Below, piece by piece: positions 1 through 9,458 of a stretch of DNA of 64,000 nucleotides. Position numbers and translations under genes: made by a program. The notes beneath the pieces were generated by a model. The model was given only the letters and a program-made list of their open reading frames with translations. It did no database searches and had not been told where the DNA came from. Numbering within the stretch: the stretch's first letter is position 1; each line of letters opens with the position of its first letter. Origin of the DNA: a virus; IMG/VR virus record IMGVR_UViG_3300028025_006304, positions 1 to 64,000 of that record, one strand, 5' to 3'.

Positions 1-530
1 GTTACGTTTCTATTAACTTTATAAACCTGTTCTTGGGTACCAACTAATAACCATGGGAGGTTAAATGGTTGCCAAAGTGAGAATTGATATTGAGAATCCT
101 TAGCTATTAATTTATCATAAGTGTCTTTATCAATCTCTAAATATAATATCTCATTTCCCTTTTTACAAAAGTACCTTCTAAATTCTCCGATTTGATAATC
201 TTGTAAGGTTGGTTCTGGAGCATTGTAAGCTGGAGAAATTAAAACAGATGGTGGTGGAGAAATTAAATTATTATAAGTTAAATTATTGTTCAGATCAGTA
301 TTGATTATTACTGAGTAATCTGATTTAGTTGTATCTATAGTTGTTTCAGCTGTAGCTAGGTTTTGGGTGAGTTCAAAGTTAGGTCTATCATCAGCATTTT
401 TACCTGTGTAGTATTGACCTGTGGATGTTTTAAAGTAGTACCCTTGATAAGGTTGTTTATTTGAAATATAAACGAACTCATCACCATTAGTGTATAAATT
501 AGTTTTTATTTGGGATTTAGGATAATACAT
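1..530 (-). CDS. Partial virion-region protein, C-terminus outside window
   Basis: An open frame runs from an ATG at 530 to the window edge, giving about 176 residues without a stop. The N-terminus begins MYYPKSQIKTNLYTNGDEF; a YKGY-like segment (QPYQGYYFKT) follows and then a proline-rich stretch near residue 95. I do not recognise the family. It starts just after the hub/lysozyme gene, so it is probably a baseplate or tail-surface component. QGYYFKTSTGQYYTG-type text occurs in phage virion proteins of unknown role. Function is inferred from position only. Confidence 0.7.
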   Translation of the reverse strand, partial: MYYPKSQIKTNLYTNGDEFVYISNKQPYQGYYFKTSTGQYYTGKNADDRPNFELTQNLATAETTIDTTKSDYSVIINTDLNNNLTYNNLISPPPSVLISPAYNAPEPTLQDYQIGEFRRYFCKKGNEILYLEIDKDTYDKLIAKDSQYQFSLWQPFNLPWLLVGTQEQVYKVNRNV

Positions 531-532
531 AA

Positions 533-3505
533 TTAAGCTGTACGTTCACGTTCAGTTAAGAATTTTTGAGCATATGATATACGTTTATTAAGACTTTGAG
601 CTATTTCAGCAGCATTTGGTCTTTCAAATCCATTAACAAATGAAGTAGTAGCGTCTGCTACTGTATTTTGAGATATTAAATTTCTATAAGCGCCTCTTTC
701 AGTACTTTGAAGTTCATTCCAAGTAAATTCTAATTGAGTCTCTAAACTTATATTTCCTACAGATTCACCTCTACTAGAAGCAAATGCAAATAGGTTTTGT
801 TTTCTTGAACCTAACCATTGTGCTAAACCATAGGCACCAATTGAATTAACAATATTAAGTTGAAGACCAGACTCAGCAAAGAAGTTACCTGCTATACCAG
901 CTGCTTGTTCTGCGGTTAATCCTTTACCAATAAAGAAGTTTATAATTTGAACTCCTCTTCTATTTTGTTCAGCTGTTGTGATAGCTTCTCTTCCTGTTAC
1001 TTGACTAGGACCTGTACTTGTTCCTGAAAATCTTCTAGATTTAGGTTTGGGTGTATCACCGGGTTGAGATACATCGGTAGGAATCATTATTGTTTCTAAT
1101 TCTGTAGTCCATATGTTATTTTCAACTTTATGGGCTAATTTAGAAATAACAAATAACATAGTTTCTGGGTAGTTGGAAGGTAGATATGAGGTGTCTACTT
1201 TAATACCGTTTAATAATTTAAGACCAGATAAACCATCTAAAGTAAGCCCCACACTAACTGGAATAAAGCCCATTGTGCCAGAACTTTTTTTAGCTTTAAC
1301 CGCTGTTCTGGTTTCAATATATAGCATTATATTAGGTAATAATGTTTTATAGGCTAAAGTTTCTGGATCATTTATGGTAGGGGGTTTAGGATTGTTTTTT
1401 GGGTAACCTATACTTCCTAAATATTTTTCAAAATTAGTTAAGGATTCTTTAAATTGATCTTCAGGACTAGTATTTTCAATGTTTATAGTACTATTTGTAT
1501 TATAACCCGTAGATGCAAATATTTCAGGTTTAATTCTATCTTTTAATCCTCTATTTAAAGTAGTAAATGCTGTAGCATCTTCACCTATTATACCACCTTG
1601 GGGTGTGGCTCCAATAGAAATAATCGTAGCAAAGCTTGGATCTAATTTAGAGGCAAATCTAAAATCTCTAACGAAACCTGCTTCACCTAAAGTTAAAGGA
1701 TTATTATAACCATATATTTGAAATGTAGGATCTTTAGTTGTACTTCGACCTCCTAAAGATTCTATAATACTATTTCTATTAGGGAGAGTTGTTTCATCTA
1801 TAATTTTAAGGGTATTAGTAGTAGTATCTATAAAGGGTCTAAGAGTGTTTATACCACCTAAAGATACTGAGATTTTATTACATAAGGTTTCTATTAAAGT
1901 ATAAACACTGGTTGAATTTTTAGAATCTCCGTTAGAATTAATAATGTTAATTAAACACTCAAAATTTACATAAATATTCATTAATTGACCTACTTGGATG
2001 CCTGAGATAGTTGTCTTAAATGGACTTCCTTGGTTTGCAAATTTATATGTAATCGGAGAATTGGGGATTTGAGTAGTCTCAATAGGAGTAAATTCAGTAT
2101 TAATTAAGCATATATCAGGATCAACACTAACTTGATATGGATTAGTATACATTAAATTACTTTTTGTAGCATAATCTATTTTAAAGCTAGAATATAAAGA
2201 GTCACCTTGTTTTTCTTTAGGTATAAGATTAGCTTGAATAAACGCTAGCAATGATCCTAATCTAATATAGTATTTTTTATTTAAATTTGTTCCATTATCG
2301 GATTTTTTATTATCAGGATTGGGGCCTATATATACTTGAGTTATATAAGGGATAGCATCTTTAGAATCTGGTTGGAAGTATTCTTGGGATAAAGTTTTAT
2401 CATCAGTATAAACATTAGAGTTTCCACTACTGAATAAATTTCTAACATTATAATATAATCGAGCTATAGTATAAGCATCTTTAGTTGCATCTACTGATGG
2501 TTTGTCTTCAACTGTAGGGGGAATTGTGGTATTAGTAACATTTCGAGTGGCTAAATCTTTTAGTACATCTTCTAGTTCAGTAGTAGTAATACCTGCTACT
2601 ATAGTTGCGTCTTGAGGGTTAGCTTCATTAAGTTTAGCTGAAGCTAATGCTTGTAAGGTAATTAATGTAGATTCAGGGATTTCAAAAGTAGAAATGCTAT
2701 TATCCTGACTTATAAGGGTCATACTTTTGATACTTTCAATAATATCACCTTTACTTAGAAGTTTTACAGTAATATTATACCCCCCATCTTGATCAAAAGT
2801 CCAATTAAAATTAGTTACAATACCATATATAGCATCATAATTACCATTTGATTTTAATCTGTAATTTTGGATTTTAGTATAAATGTTATCTGGGTTGATA
2901 TTACCTATTAGAAATTCTGATTCTAAAGAGTAAGGATTTTCGGTAATGTAATCACCTTTATTGTCAAAATAACTTGTGTTACCCCATTCAACTAAAACAC
3001 TATATCCTAATCTTAAATAAAGTAAGTCAATTATTTCAAATTGAAGGCGATTCCAAGCTTTAATATTAAGTGTAGTTTCTTCAACTGAGCCATAAATGCC
3101 TTTACTAGTGGTTTGCATTGAAATAATTCCAGGCATAGGTCTTATACCATATTCTAAACCTCCTAAACCATAAGCCAGATTGTTTACATATTGATCGGCT
3201 CCAGTTAAAAGTTGTTGAGGTATACCTGCTCTTAAGGAACCACCTTCTTTAGAAGTACCATTAAATAGTATAAAATTTTTAGCTAATTCAGGACCACCAT
3301 AATTGGATAAAACAGTAGTTAATTCAGGTCTACCAGAGGTGTTAAAACTCTCAATATTAACTGAAGAAATGGCTTTTACAAAGGATGTACGGCTATTTAA
3401 ATAAAGAGTTTCTTCAGTAGTTCTATTTATAGAACCATATATTTTTTGTCGGGTTCCAACTTGTTTTCCTATTGCTTCAGGTAAGCCTTCTCCTACTATA
3501 TTCAT
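533..3505 (-). CDS. Baseplate hub-type protein with C-terminal tail lysozyme
   Basis: This 990-residue protein ends in a phage tail lysozyme domain (about 842-990). The signature GNFFAESGL (putative catalytic Glu878) is followed by GAYGLAQW, typical of the domain that cuts peptidoglycan as the tail penetrates the wall. The first ~830 residues are beta-rich and fit a baseplate hub/spike scaffold; I cannot assign them to gp27 or gp5 with certainty. A proline-rich linker (near 815-840) separates the parts. The ATG overlaps the stop of the upstream LysM gene as ATGA, implying translational coupling in the baseplate operon. Confidence 0.8.
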   Translation of the reverse strand: MNIVGEGLPEAIGKQVGTRQKIYGSINRTTEETLYLNSRTSFVKAISSVNIESFNTSGRPELTTVLSNYGGPELAKNFILFNGTSKEGGSLRAGIPQQLLTGADQYVNNLAYGLGGLEYGIRPMPGIISMQTTSKGIYGSVEETTLNIKAWNRLQFEIIDLLYLRLGYSVLVEWGNTSYFDNKGDYITENPYSLESEFLIGNINPDNIYTKIQNYRLKSNGNYDAIYGIVTNFNWTFDQDGGYNITVKLLSKGDIIESIKSMTLISQDNSISTFEIPESTLITLQALASAKLNEANPQDATIVAGITTTELEDVLKDLATRNVTNTTIPPTVEDKPSVDATKDAYTIARLYYNVRNLFSSGNSNVYTDDKTLSQEYFQPDSKDAIPYITQVYIGPNPDNKKSDNGTNLNKKYYIRLGSLLAFIQANLIPKEKQGDSLYSSFKIDYATKSNLMYTNPYQVSVDPDICLINTEFTPIETTQIPNSPITYKFANQGSPFKTTISGIQVGQLMNIYVNFECLINIINSNGDSKNSTSVYTLIETLCNKISVSLGGINTLRPFIDTTTNTLKIIDETTLPNRNSIIESLGGRSTTKDPTFQIYGYNNPLTLGEAGFVRDFRFASKLDPSFATIISIGATPQGGIIGEDATAFTTLNRGLKDRIKPEIFASTGYNTNSTINIENTSPEDQFKESLTNFEKYLGSIGYPKNNPKPPTINDPETLAYKTLLPNIMLYIETRTAVKAKKSSGTMGFIPVSVGLTLDGLSGLKLLNGIKVDTSYLPSNYPETMLFVISKLAHKVENNIWTTELETIMIPTDVSQPGDTPKPKSRRFSGTSTGPSQVTGREAITTAEQNRRGVQIINFFIGKGLTAEQAAGIAGNFFAESGLQLNIVNSIGAYGLAQWLGSRKQNLFAFASSRGESVGNISLETQLEFTWNELQSTERGAYRNLISQNTVADATTSFVNGFERPNAAEIAQSLNKRISYAQKFLTERERTA

Positions 3506-3810
3506 AACGTTAATTGATTAATTAACTTAAATTCATTTACAATTTGAGCAAAATTATTAGGTATTCTAATTTGAACACCTTCTGGGATTACTAATGAATT
3601 AAGTCCGATGTTGGGGTTGGCTATAGAGATAACCCACCATAAAGATGAATCACCGTAATAATTTAAAGCTAAAACATCATATCTATCTCCTTGGGTTGTA
3701 TAAACATAGATATCATTTTCAGACAAAGGTACTTCAGGATAACGTGAGGTAGCATAAGCTTGTTTTCCTGAGGTTTCTTTTAGTACTGGGATGCCTTGGT
3801 ATCTATTCAT
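3502..3810 (-). CDS. LysM-like baseplate wedge protein (gp53-like)
   Basis: This 102-residue protein has a LysM/tail-protein-X style fold: YTTQGDRYDVLALNYYG, then WWVISIANPN and IPEGVQIRIPN, the usual GD..Y.LA..YG / W..IA.AN / G..I.IP pattern. In T4, gp53 carries such a domain in the baseplate wedge, and comparable proteins in other contractile tails bind the hub. Its stop overlaps the ATG of the lysozyme hub gene. Assignment to gp53 is from fold pattern, size and location. Confidence 0.7.
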   Translation of the reverse strand: MNRYQGIPVLKETSGKQAYATSRYPEVPLSENDIYVYTTQGDRYDVLALNYYGDSSLWWVISIANPNIGLNSLVIPEGVQIRIPNNFAQIVNEFKLINQLTL

Positions 3811-3816
3811 AAAAGA

Positions 3817-5679
3817 TTAAAATGCGTTCTGAGTTATAGATAGAGCTTGATTAATTAAATTTTGATCTTCTAATGAAGGGTCATAATTAGAGTTACCACT
3901 AGTGTTATTTAAAGATATATAACGTTGTGGACCATAAACATTGTTATCGATTAAAGTAGCCTCTGAGTTTACAAGTCTTGTTACTCCTTGAGCATCAATA
4001 TAGCCTAAACCTTGTTTACTTGGTACAAATGTATGAATTGGAATAAATGTAAACCCGGTTACTCTAACCATTTGAGATAATTGCTTAACTGTAGGATCAG
4101 ATTTACCGGTTTCATTTATAGCAATTTCCCAAGGAGCATCTGTGATTAAATCATAAGCTAGATCCTGAATAAATCCTGGTTGTTCATATAAATAGCCTCC
4201 TACTGTTAACTTAACTAAAGGACCTCTCATATAGCCATTAGGGCTATAATCTGGGGTAAGTTGAGAGGCTAGGTAGTTAAGCTTTTTATACATTGGAATT
4301 AGTTCCTGCTTTGATTGAGCAGCAACAGTGAAAGATAATGAAACGGTTCTAGTAAAACTATCGTAAGTGTAAAAGTTTTCACCTCTTCCTAAATACTTTG
4401 TAGCATTCCAATTAGCATTATATGAATCACTAAATGAATCCAATAATGCTCTAAAATGCATAAATGTACTGAATGCTGGATTATTGTTATCTATAGGGGC
4501 AATTACAAACTTTACAAAATCATTTGTAAGTTCGGTATCATCCATTGTTTCACTTCTATAGATAGGCAAAGCATTTATTTTATCTACAGCTCCTACTTCT
4601 TTATCATTAGATAAATTAATTACTCCTCTAGAGTAATTAGCATATGATTTACCTGATCTTTGACCTGGATCAGTAAAGTTAAAGTTTTTCTCATAGTTTT
4701 TGGCATCCGGACCTGAATATTCAGGGGTATTTGGAGTGGCTCCACTATTAGTTGCTTGTTTGTAATTTGAGGTATTAACACCTAAATTAGCTCTTAAAAT
4801 TTTTCTAAAATCCTGTAATTTGGGTTGTTGGATTTGGTTTTTGTTAGTTATAGGGACTTTAGGGTCAGCTATAGCTGTATTAGTTGAAACAGACTTAATT
4901 AAGTTAGCACTAAATGTCCAATCATTTTGACCTATTGACCTTATATTAGAGGTAAAATTGAATGACCCAGGGAATAAAGTTAAAGGAGTTTGAGAATCTT
5001 TACCAAATCTAATTGTAGTTTGACCTATTCCTCTAAATGAGCCTGGGCCTCCATTGTAACGCATTACATATGCGCTATTATTAGGACCCTGAGCGTTATT
5101 ACCTACTAATCTACCATTCATTAACTGCCATAGACGATTATCTTCAGCTTCTTGTTCGTTAGTAACTACAACTCCATATAAATTTCTATTACCATTAGCG
5201 TAAGCTCCAGTTTCAGCAAATGGGTTTATACCTTGTTTATTTAAATGAGTACCTTGAGATACAACCCCAGCTTGAGCTAATGTATTTAATGGACTATAAA
5301 GTTGACCATTTAAACCAAATACTGGACTAACTTGGGTTCTAACAGCAGTTGCTGATAGTTGTTGTTGTTTTAAGGTAAAAAATAAACCATTAGTAGACTT
5401 AGTGTCAGTAAACATTTGAGTTAGTCTACTAACATCTTGAGCTGAGGTTTCAAGATTAGTAAGTAAACCACCTCTTAAAATATAATCTGATGGATTAGCT
5501 GTTAAAGCATCAGGGATTGGAGATTTAATATAGGGTTGGTTACTTGAACCACCTCCTTTAGTATCATCACCATATGGAATACTTTTCTGACCAAAAGATC
5601 CGGCGTTAGAGACATGGCCTCTACCACCAGCATAAAACCTAAAGTTTTGCGGGTCAGTAAGTATCTGTAATAATGGCAT
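3817..5679 (-). CDS. Tail/baseplate structural protein, probable tube-initiator type
   Basis: A 620-residue protein. The N-terminal 330 residues are Gly/Asn/Ser-rich. The C-terminal half (about 375-590) contains ENFYTYDSFTRTVSLSFTV, YKKLNYLASQLTP and GPLVKLTVGGYLYEQPG, resembling tube-like beta domains of T4-type proteins that cap the baseplate and start tube assembly (gp48/gp54 class). The start ATG shares one base with the preceding stop (TAATG). Its place between tape measure and hub genes supports a baseplate role; the exact T4 equivalent is uncertain. Confidence 0.6.
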   Translation of the reverse strand: MPLLQILTDPQNFRFYAGGRGHVSNAGSFGQKSIPYGDDTKGGGSSNQPYIKSPIPDALTANPSDYILRGGLLTNLETSAQDVSRLTQMFTDTKSTNGLFFTLKQQQLSATAVRTQVSPVFGLNGQLYSPLNTLAQAGVVSQGTHLNKQGINPFAETGAYANGNRNLYGVVVTNEQEAEDNRLWQLMNGRLVGNNAQGPNNSAYVMRYNGGPGSFRGIGQTTIRFGKDSQTPLTLFPGSFNFTSNIRSIGQNDWTFSANLIKSVSTNTAIADPKVPITNKNQIQQPKLQDFRKILRANLGVNTSNYKQATNSGATPNTPEYSGPDAKNYEKNFNFTDPGQRSGKSYANYSRGVINLSNDKEVGAVDKINALPIYRSETMDDTELTNDFVKFVIAPIDNNNPAFSTFMHFRALLDSFSDSYNANWNATKYLGRGENFYTYDSFTRTVSLSFTVAAQSKQELIPMYKKLNYLASQLTPDYSPNGYMRGPLVKLTVGGYLYEQPGFIQDLAYDLITDAPWEIAINETGKSDPTVKQLSQMVRVTGFTFIPIHTFVPSKQGLGYIDAQGVTRLVNSEATLIDNNVYGPQRYISLNNTSGNSNYDPSLEDQNLINQALSITQNAF

Positions 5680-5963
5680 TACCCAGGAGGATTATCTAAA
5701 TACTTAGATGGAGTTTTTCCGTTAAGATCTAACTGTGATGGTTGTGGTAAAGCATTATTGTACCCATCATTATATGCTGTAAAATTATTACTTACAGTGT
5801 TTGCAAAATTACCATTTACTGAGTATCCAGCATCGTTTCCGAAAGCATGTAGTTTGGATTGCTTAGTAGCTAATGGATTGATTTGAGGTGTAGTTCCATG
5901 ATAAGCGGTAAGTAAAGTACCACCTACAGCATTTGGATCTAGCAATTTGTCTAATAGTCCCAT
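5679..5963 (-). CDS. Small protein of the tail operon, unknown
   Basis: This 94-residue protein is rich in Asn, Gly and Pro with no recognisable domain (MGLLDKLLDPNAVGG at the start). It sits between the tape measure gene and the tube-initiator-like gene and is coupled to the latter by TAATG. The position suggests a minor tail or baseplate component. Confidence 0.65.
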   Translation of the reverse strand: MGLLDKLLDPNAVGGTLLTAYHGTTPQINPLATKQSKLHAFGNDAGYSVNGNFANTVSNNFTAYNDGYNNALPQPSQLDLNGKTPSKYLDNPPG

Positions 5964-5984
5964 TTTAATTAATTTAAGGTTTTA

Positions 5985-5994
5985 TTATAAATAT
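5985..5994 (-). promoter_or_regulatory. ATATTTATAA intergenic motif
   Basis: The minus strand reads ATATTTATAATAAAA, ending 21 nt before the ATG at 5963. It is the reverse complement of the T4 late promoter core TATAAATA. It recurs at 17 junctions in this window; function unproven. Confidence 0.4.
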
Positions 5995-5998
5995 GTTA

Positions 5999-8341
5999 TT
6001 ATCTAGGCATGTATAAACTATTCATACTGCGACCTAAATTTTCACCATCTACATTTATAGTACTTTGTATAATAATAGGTTGATTTTGAGGATTAGCAGA
6101 ATTATTATTAGACATAGCTTCATTTCCATATCCTTTAATTCCTACTCTAGATGCTTCTAGACGAGCCTCTTCTAGTTGTCCTTCTTTATATCGGTCAACC
6201 ATACTAACTCCTAAAGCACTACTTAAACCTCCATAAAGACCTCCAATAATAGCTCCAGGTATGGCCCCAATTCCAGCGCCAAAAGCTCCAATTCCAGCAC
6301 CTACACCTGCACCTGCTAATATAGAACCCCCAATACCGACACCATAATCACCAGCAGTAACTTGATCAGAGGCAGATTCGGCAGCACTGAAATTTACATC
6401 TACTCCTTCTTTTTGTTTGGCTTCTAATTCTCTTTGTATTCTTCTAGCTTCACCTTGTTCTCTATAAGGAGCTATAAGTGAACTATCCATTAATGCTTCT
6501 AAAGCATCAGCTAAACTTTGTAAAACTCCCCCTTCAACTAAATCACTAAATATCTCTTTAGCTCTCTCTAATTGTATATTAAATCTTTCTTGGGCATCTA
6601 AAGCTTTATTAGATTGTTCAATTTGAGCATCATTAAGTTCACCTCGTAAGATGGCTTGGGCTTGACTTTCAAGGCCAGCTTCTTTTAATCTTTCATATTG
6701 TTTACCAGCTTCAGTACCTTGTAGTTTTTGTATTCTATAAGCATCTGCTAATTCATCTTTAGTTAATCCAGTTACTTCAGTTATAGCTTGAGCAGTGATA
6801 AAATTCATATCTTGAATTTCTTCAATCCCTTTAAAGTTTTTAAGAACTTCTTCAGTAGATCCAACAAAATCATTATTTAGAGCTAATAATCTAGCCCTGT
6901 CAAGATTAATTTGTTTACCTGTAAGTAATTCAGCTGTTATTTCAGCTTCAATTGATTGTTCAAAATTAAGCAAGTTTGCAGCTATCCCTTCAGTTTTACT
7001 TAATGCAACTCCTAATTGATTAGCTTTAGCTACAGCCTCAAATAATGCTTTACTACTACCTTTAAAAGTAGATAACATAAAACCACTTACTTTAGAAGCT
7101 TGTTGAAGAAGGTCACGTTGTCTAATTTGAAGACCAGTTTGTTTAAAAAATTCAGCACTAACTGTTTTAGCATTATCTATAGATTGACGTGATGATTCAC
7201 CATTACTAATAAAAATTTCATTTAATTTAGTAGCTTCATCAGTTGAAAGTTTATATTCTTTAGTTAATTGGATTTGGGCATCTATAGCGTCTAATGAGTA
7301 TAAATTAGCTACAGCACTCATTTCAGAGAGTTGAAGTTGAGCATCAACCAAATCTCCTGTTAACTTATACTGGGTTTCAAGAAGGTTTTTATTTTCAATA
7401 AAATAATTTCTTAACTGATTAGCTTCTTCATTACTTAATTGGAGATTTCTTTGTAAAGAAACAGCTTGTTTATCAGCTGCAAACATAGCATCTTTAAAAA
7501 AGTCAAATGCTTTTTTTACAGCTTCAACTGCTATTAGTAGTAAACCAATAGGTCCTAAAGCTGCTTTTAAAGAAGCACCAAATGCTTTAGCTCCTGTACT
7601 TAAAGTAGCAAAGGTACTAGCACCACCTGCTTTAGTAGCTTTCATAGCTTTAGTTACAGAGCCAAAATCTATTAATTTTCCTATACTAGTTTTTTGCAAT
7701 CCTGAAAATATAGTACCTGTTAAAGCTTCTACTTCTTGGGCTTGATCAGCCATTTCTTGGAAATTCTTAGCTATATCACCAGTAGTAGTTTTTGTATCAG
7801 TTAAATAATCATTAATAGTTTGTAAAGCTAATAATTTAGATTCTAAATTATCTTTATCTTCTCCATTAGCTGTTACTATTTCTTGAGTAACTACTTTAAT
7901 TTCACTACTTATATCACGAAGTCTTTGATCAATGGTAAATTGTAAATTTTTAGATTCAGCAACAGCTTTAGCAGCTTGATTATAATCTAATTCACCTGTT
8001 ATAAGATCTTCTTGATATCTAACTAATTTATCTAATAATTTATTTTCTTCTTTATAAATACTAACTAATTTTTGAGATAAATCTTTATTCTCTTTAATAT
8101 AAGGTAGTTGATTTTTTAAAGCTTCTCCAAATCCTTTAGCTTGAGACTTTATTTCAGAATAAAGATTTAGTTGTTTATTTAAGTCATTAGTTATTTGATC
8201 AAGAGATCTACCATATTCTTCTATAGAAGCAACTAATTCTTTAAAAGCTTTGTTAGTAATATCCCTCGCTATTTTTCCAGCGTTAGTAAGTCTGTCTTTT
8301 AAAGCTTTCTCTGCCCTAGATAAATCATCTTCTATAGCCAT
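5999..8341 (-). CDS. Tail tape measure protein
   Basis: A 780-residue, mostly helical protein with long coiled-coil stretches (1-240 and 290-620), a hydrophobic segment near 245-280 containing ALGPIGLLLIAVEAV, and a Gly-rich, membrane-like segment near 690-740 (repeats of GAGIGAF type). This is the usual layout of tape measure proteins, which set tail length and leave the tube at infection. At about 1.5 angstrom per residue it predicts a tail near 115 nm. It lies directly downstream of the gp26/gp51-like pair, where the tape measure follows the tail assembly chaperones in many phages. Confidence 0.8.
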   Translation of the reverse strand: MAIEDDLSRAEKALKDRLTNAGKIARDITNKAFKELVASIEEYGRSLDQITNDLNKQLNLYSEIKSQAKGFGEALKNQLPYIKENKDLSQKLVSIYKEENKLLDKLVRYQEDLITGELDYNQAAKAVAESKNLQFTIDQRLRDISSEIKVVTQEIVTANGEDKDNLESKLLALQTINDYLTDTKTTTGDIAKNFQEMADQAQEVEALTGTIFSGLQKTSIGKLIDFGSVTKAMKATKAGGASTFATLSTGAKAFGASLKAALGPIGLLLIAVEAVKKAFDFFKDAMFAADKQAVSLQRNLQLSNEEANQLRNYFIENKNLLETQYKLTGDLVDAQLQLSEMSAVANLYSLDAIDAQIQLTKEYKLSTDEATKLNEIFISNGESSRQSIDNAKTVSAEFFKQTGLQIRQRDLLQQASKVSGFMLSTFKGSSKALFEAVAKANQLGVALSKTEGIAANLLNFEQSIEAEITAELLTGKQINLDRARLLALNNDFVGSTEEVLKNFKGIEEIQDMNFITAQAITEVTGLTKDELADAYRIQKLQGTEAGKQYERLKEAGLESQAQAILRGELNDAQIEQSNKALDAQERFNIQLERAKEIFSDLVEGGVLQSLADALEALMDSSLIAPYREQGEARRIQRELEAKQKEGVDVNFSAAESASDQVTAGDYGVGIGGSILAGAGVGAGIGAFGAGIGAIPGAIIGGLYGGLSSALGVSMVDRYKEGQLEEARLEASRVGIKGYGNEAMSNNNSANPQNQPIIIQSTINVDGENLGRSMNSLYMPR

Positions 8342-8353
8342 AAGGATATTTTG

Positions 8354-8363
8354 TTATAAATAT
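8354..8363 (-). promoter_or_regulatory. ATATTTATAA intergenic motif
   Basis: Ends 12 nt before the tape measure ATG (8341) and continues CAAAATATCC. It follows an 8-bp inverted repeat (8367-8374 with 8383-8390) at the 3' end of the preceding gene. Confidence 0.4.
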
Positions 8364-8372
8364 CAGAAGGCA

Positions 8373-8696
8373 TCACTTTTTGGATGCCTTCGTAACATAA
8401 GTTGGTGGTTTTACTTTTTTATTTTTAGCTGCGTTTTCTTTAGCTTCACCTGATAGCCAACTATTTTCATTTTTATTAGAATTGGATTTATTATACCATT
8501 CAGTTATTTTAGTATAAGTAAATTTTCTTAACCAAATAGGCATGTTGTAAATAGTTTCATAGTCATACCCACCTTGCCCATGAAATACTATTTCATGAAT
8601 TTGGCTAAATAAAGCCATACGAACTTGAGGGATTATCTCAGATGTCAGGCCAAAAAAAGTTAAGATTAATTGGGATAGCGACCTCCTCACCGCCAT
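8373..8696 (-). CDS. gp51-like baseplate hub assembly / tail chaperone protein
   Basis: A 107-residue protein with ALFSQIHEIVFHG and YETIYNMPIWLRKFTY, a pattern I associate with short gp51-like proteins next to gp26 in T4-like phages. The tail is Lys/Asn-rich. It overlaps the gp26-like gene by 59 nt in the +1 frame. The ATG at 8696 has no Shine-Dalgarno, so it could be made from its own start or by frameshifting from the upstream gene. Function is inferred from pattern and position. Confidence 0.55.
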   Translation of the reverse strand: MAVRRSLSQLILTFFGLTSEIIPQVRMALFSQIHEIVFHGQGGYDYETIYNMPIWLRKFTYTKITEWYNKSNSNKNENSWLSGEAKENAAKNKKVKPPTYVTKASKK

Positions 8697-9360
8697 CTGT
8701 AGTAAAACTTAAGTTAATATCAGGAGCTACTTCTTTAATATAAAGTCTTAATGCTCTAGAGTCAGTCGCTAATAAATTAAATTCTACAAATTCTTTAATA
8801 ATATTTCTGTCTTGTGAACCATCAACTGAAGTTAATTGATATTTTAAACGAGTAGTAATTTCTGAAGAAGATTCTTTGTTAAGTTTCTTAAAACCCTGAA
8901 TTTCTTGATCAATTAATTCTTCATCTTTAGCTGTTAAGAGCTTAAATTCTACTTCGGTTTTAGAAACTGGGAGGTTAAATTTAAATGTGCCTCTTGAAGT
9001 GAGTAAAGAAGTATCAAATGGTTTATTATCAAGTGTTGTAAGATCTACAGTATATTCTTTACCATCATAAGTAAATGTATAATCTTTACCATAACCTAAA
9101 ATACGTGATGATATAATTAAAGCATTTTTATCCCCAGTAATCATATCCTTAAGAGAAAACTTATTCATAGTTAAAGCCTCTAAAAGCTTATCTAGAACAA
9201 TACCTTTTTGGATATAGTTTTGGTTGGTAAGGATATCTTCTTCCTTAGCGGTCATATACTTCATCTCAACCTTACCATTACGTAGGGGATGATCAACAGG
9301 ATAAATAAGACCTTGAGAAGGTAGATCTATAATTTCTGTTGGGAATTTTGTTTCGTTCAT
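8638..9360 (-). CDS. gp26-like baseplate hub / tail assembly protein
   Basis: A 240-residue protein beginning MNETKFPTEIIDLPSQGLIY, followed by KVEMKYMTAKEEDILT. This opening (a lipid-like LPS.G..YP then EMKYMTAKEEDIL) is characteristic of the T4 gp26 family of baseplate hub proteins, which also resemble tail assembly chaperones. The 3' end contains seven consecutive T in the sense strand within the overlap with the gp51-like frame. It lies immediately downstream of the tube gene and its terminator. Confidence 0.75.
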   Translation of the reverse strand: MNETKFPTEIIDLPSQGLIYPVDHPLRNGKVEMKYMTAKEEDILTNQNYIQKGIVLDKLLEALTMNKFSLKDMITGDKNALIISSRILGYGKDYTFTYDGKEYTVDLTTLDNKPFDTSLLTSRGTFKFNLPVSKTEVEFKLLTAKDEELIDQEIQGFKKLNKESSSEITTRLKYQLTSVDGSQDRNIIKEFVEFNLLATDSRALRLYIKEVAPDINLSFTTDGGEEVAIPINLNFFWPDI

Positions 9361-9411
9361 AAATTATTTATTTGTAACTAGTTTTATTTATTATACATAT
9401 AATATAAAAAA

Positions 9412-9433
9412 GAGCTTGGACAAAGCCAAGCTC
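9412..9433 (-). terminator. Rho-independent terminator after tail tube gene
   Basis: An 8-bp perfect stem (GAGCTTGG with CCAAGCTC, six-base loop) is followed on the minus strand by TTTTTTATATT. It lies 26 nt past the tube stop. Abundant tube mRNA would end here before the gp26-like gene. Confidence 0.8.
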
Positions 9434-9458
9434 AAATTTAATTTTATGTAAATTTCTA

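Noticed and set aside
8367-8390. 8-bp inverted repeat at the end of the gp51-like gene as a terminator
   Set aside because: No T-run follows on the minus strand, and the tape measure gene would be cut off from its operon.
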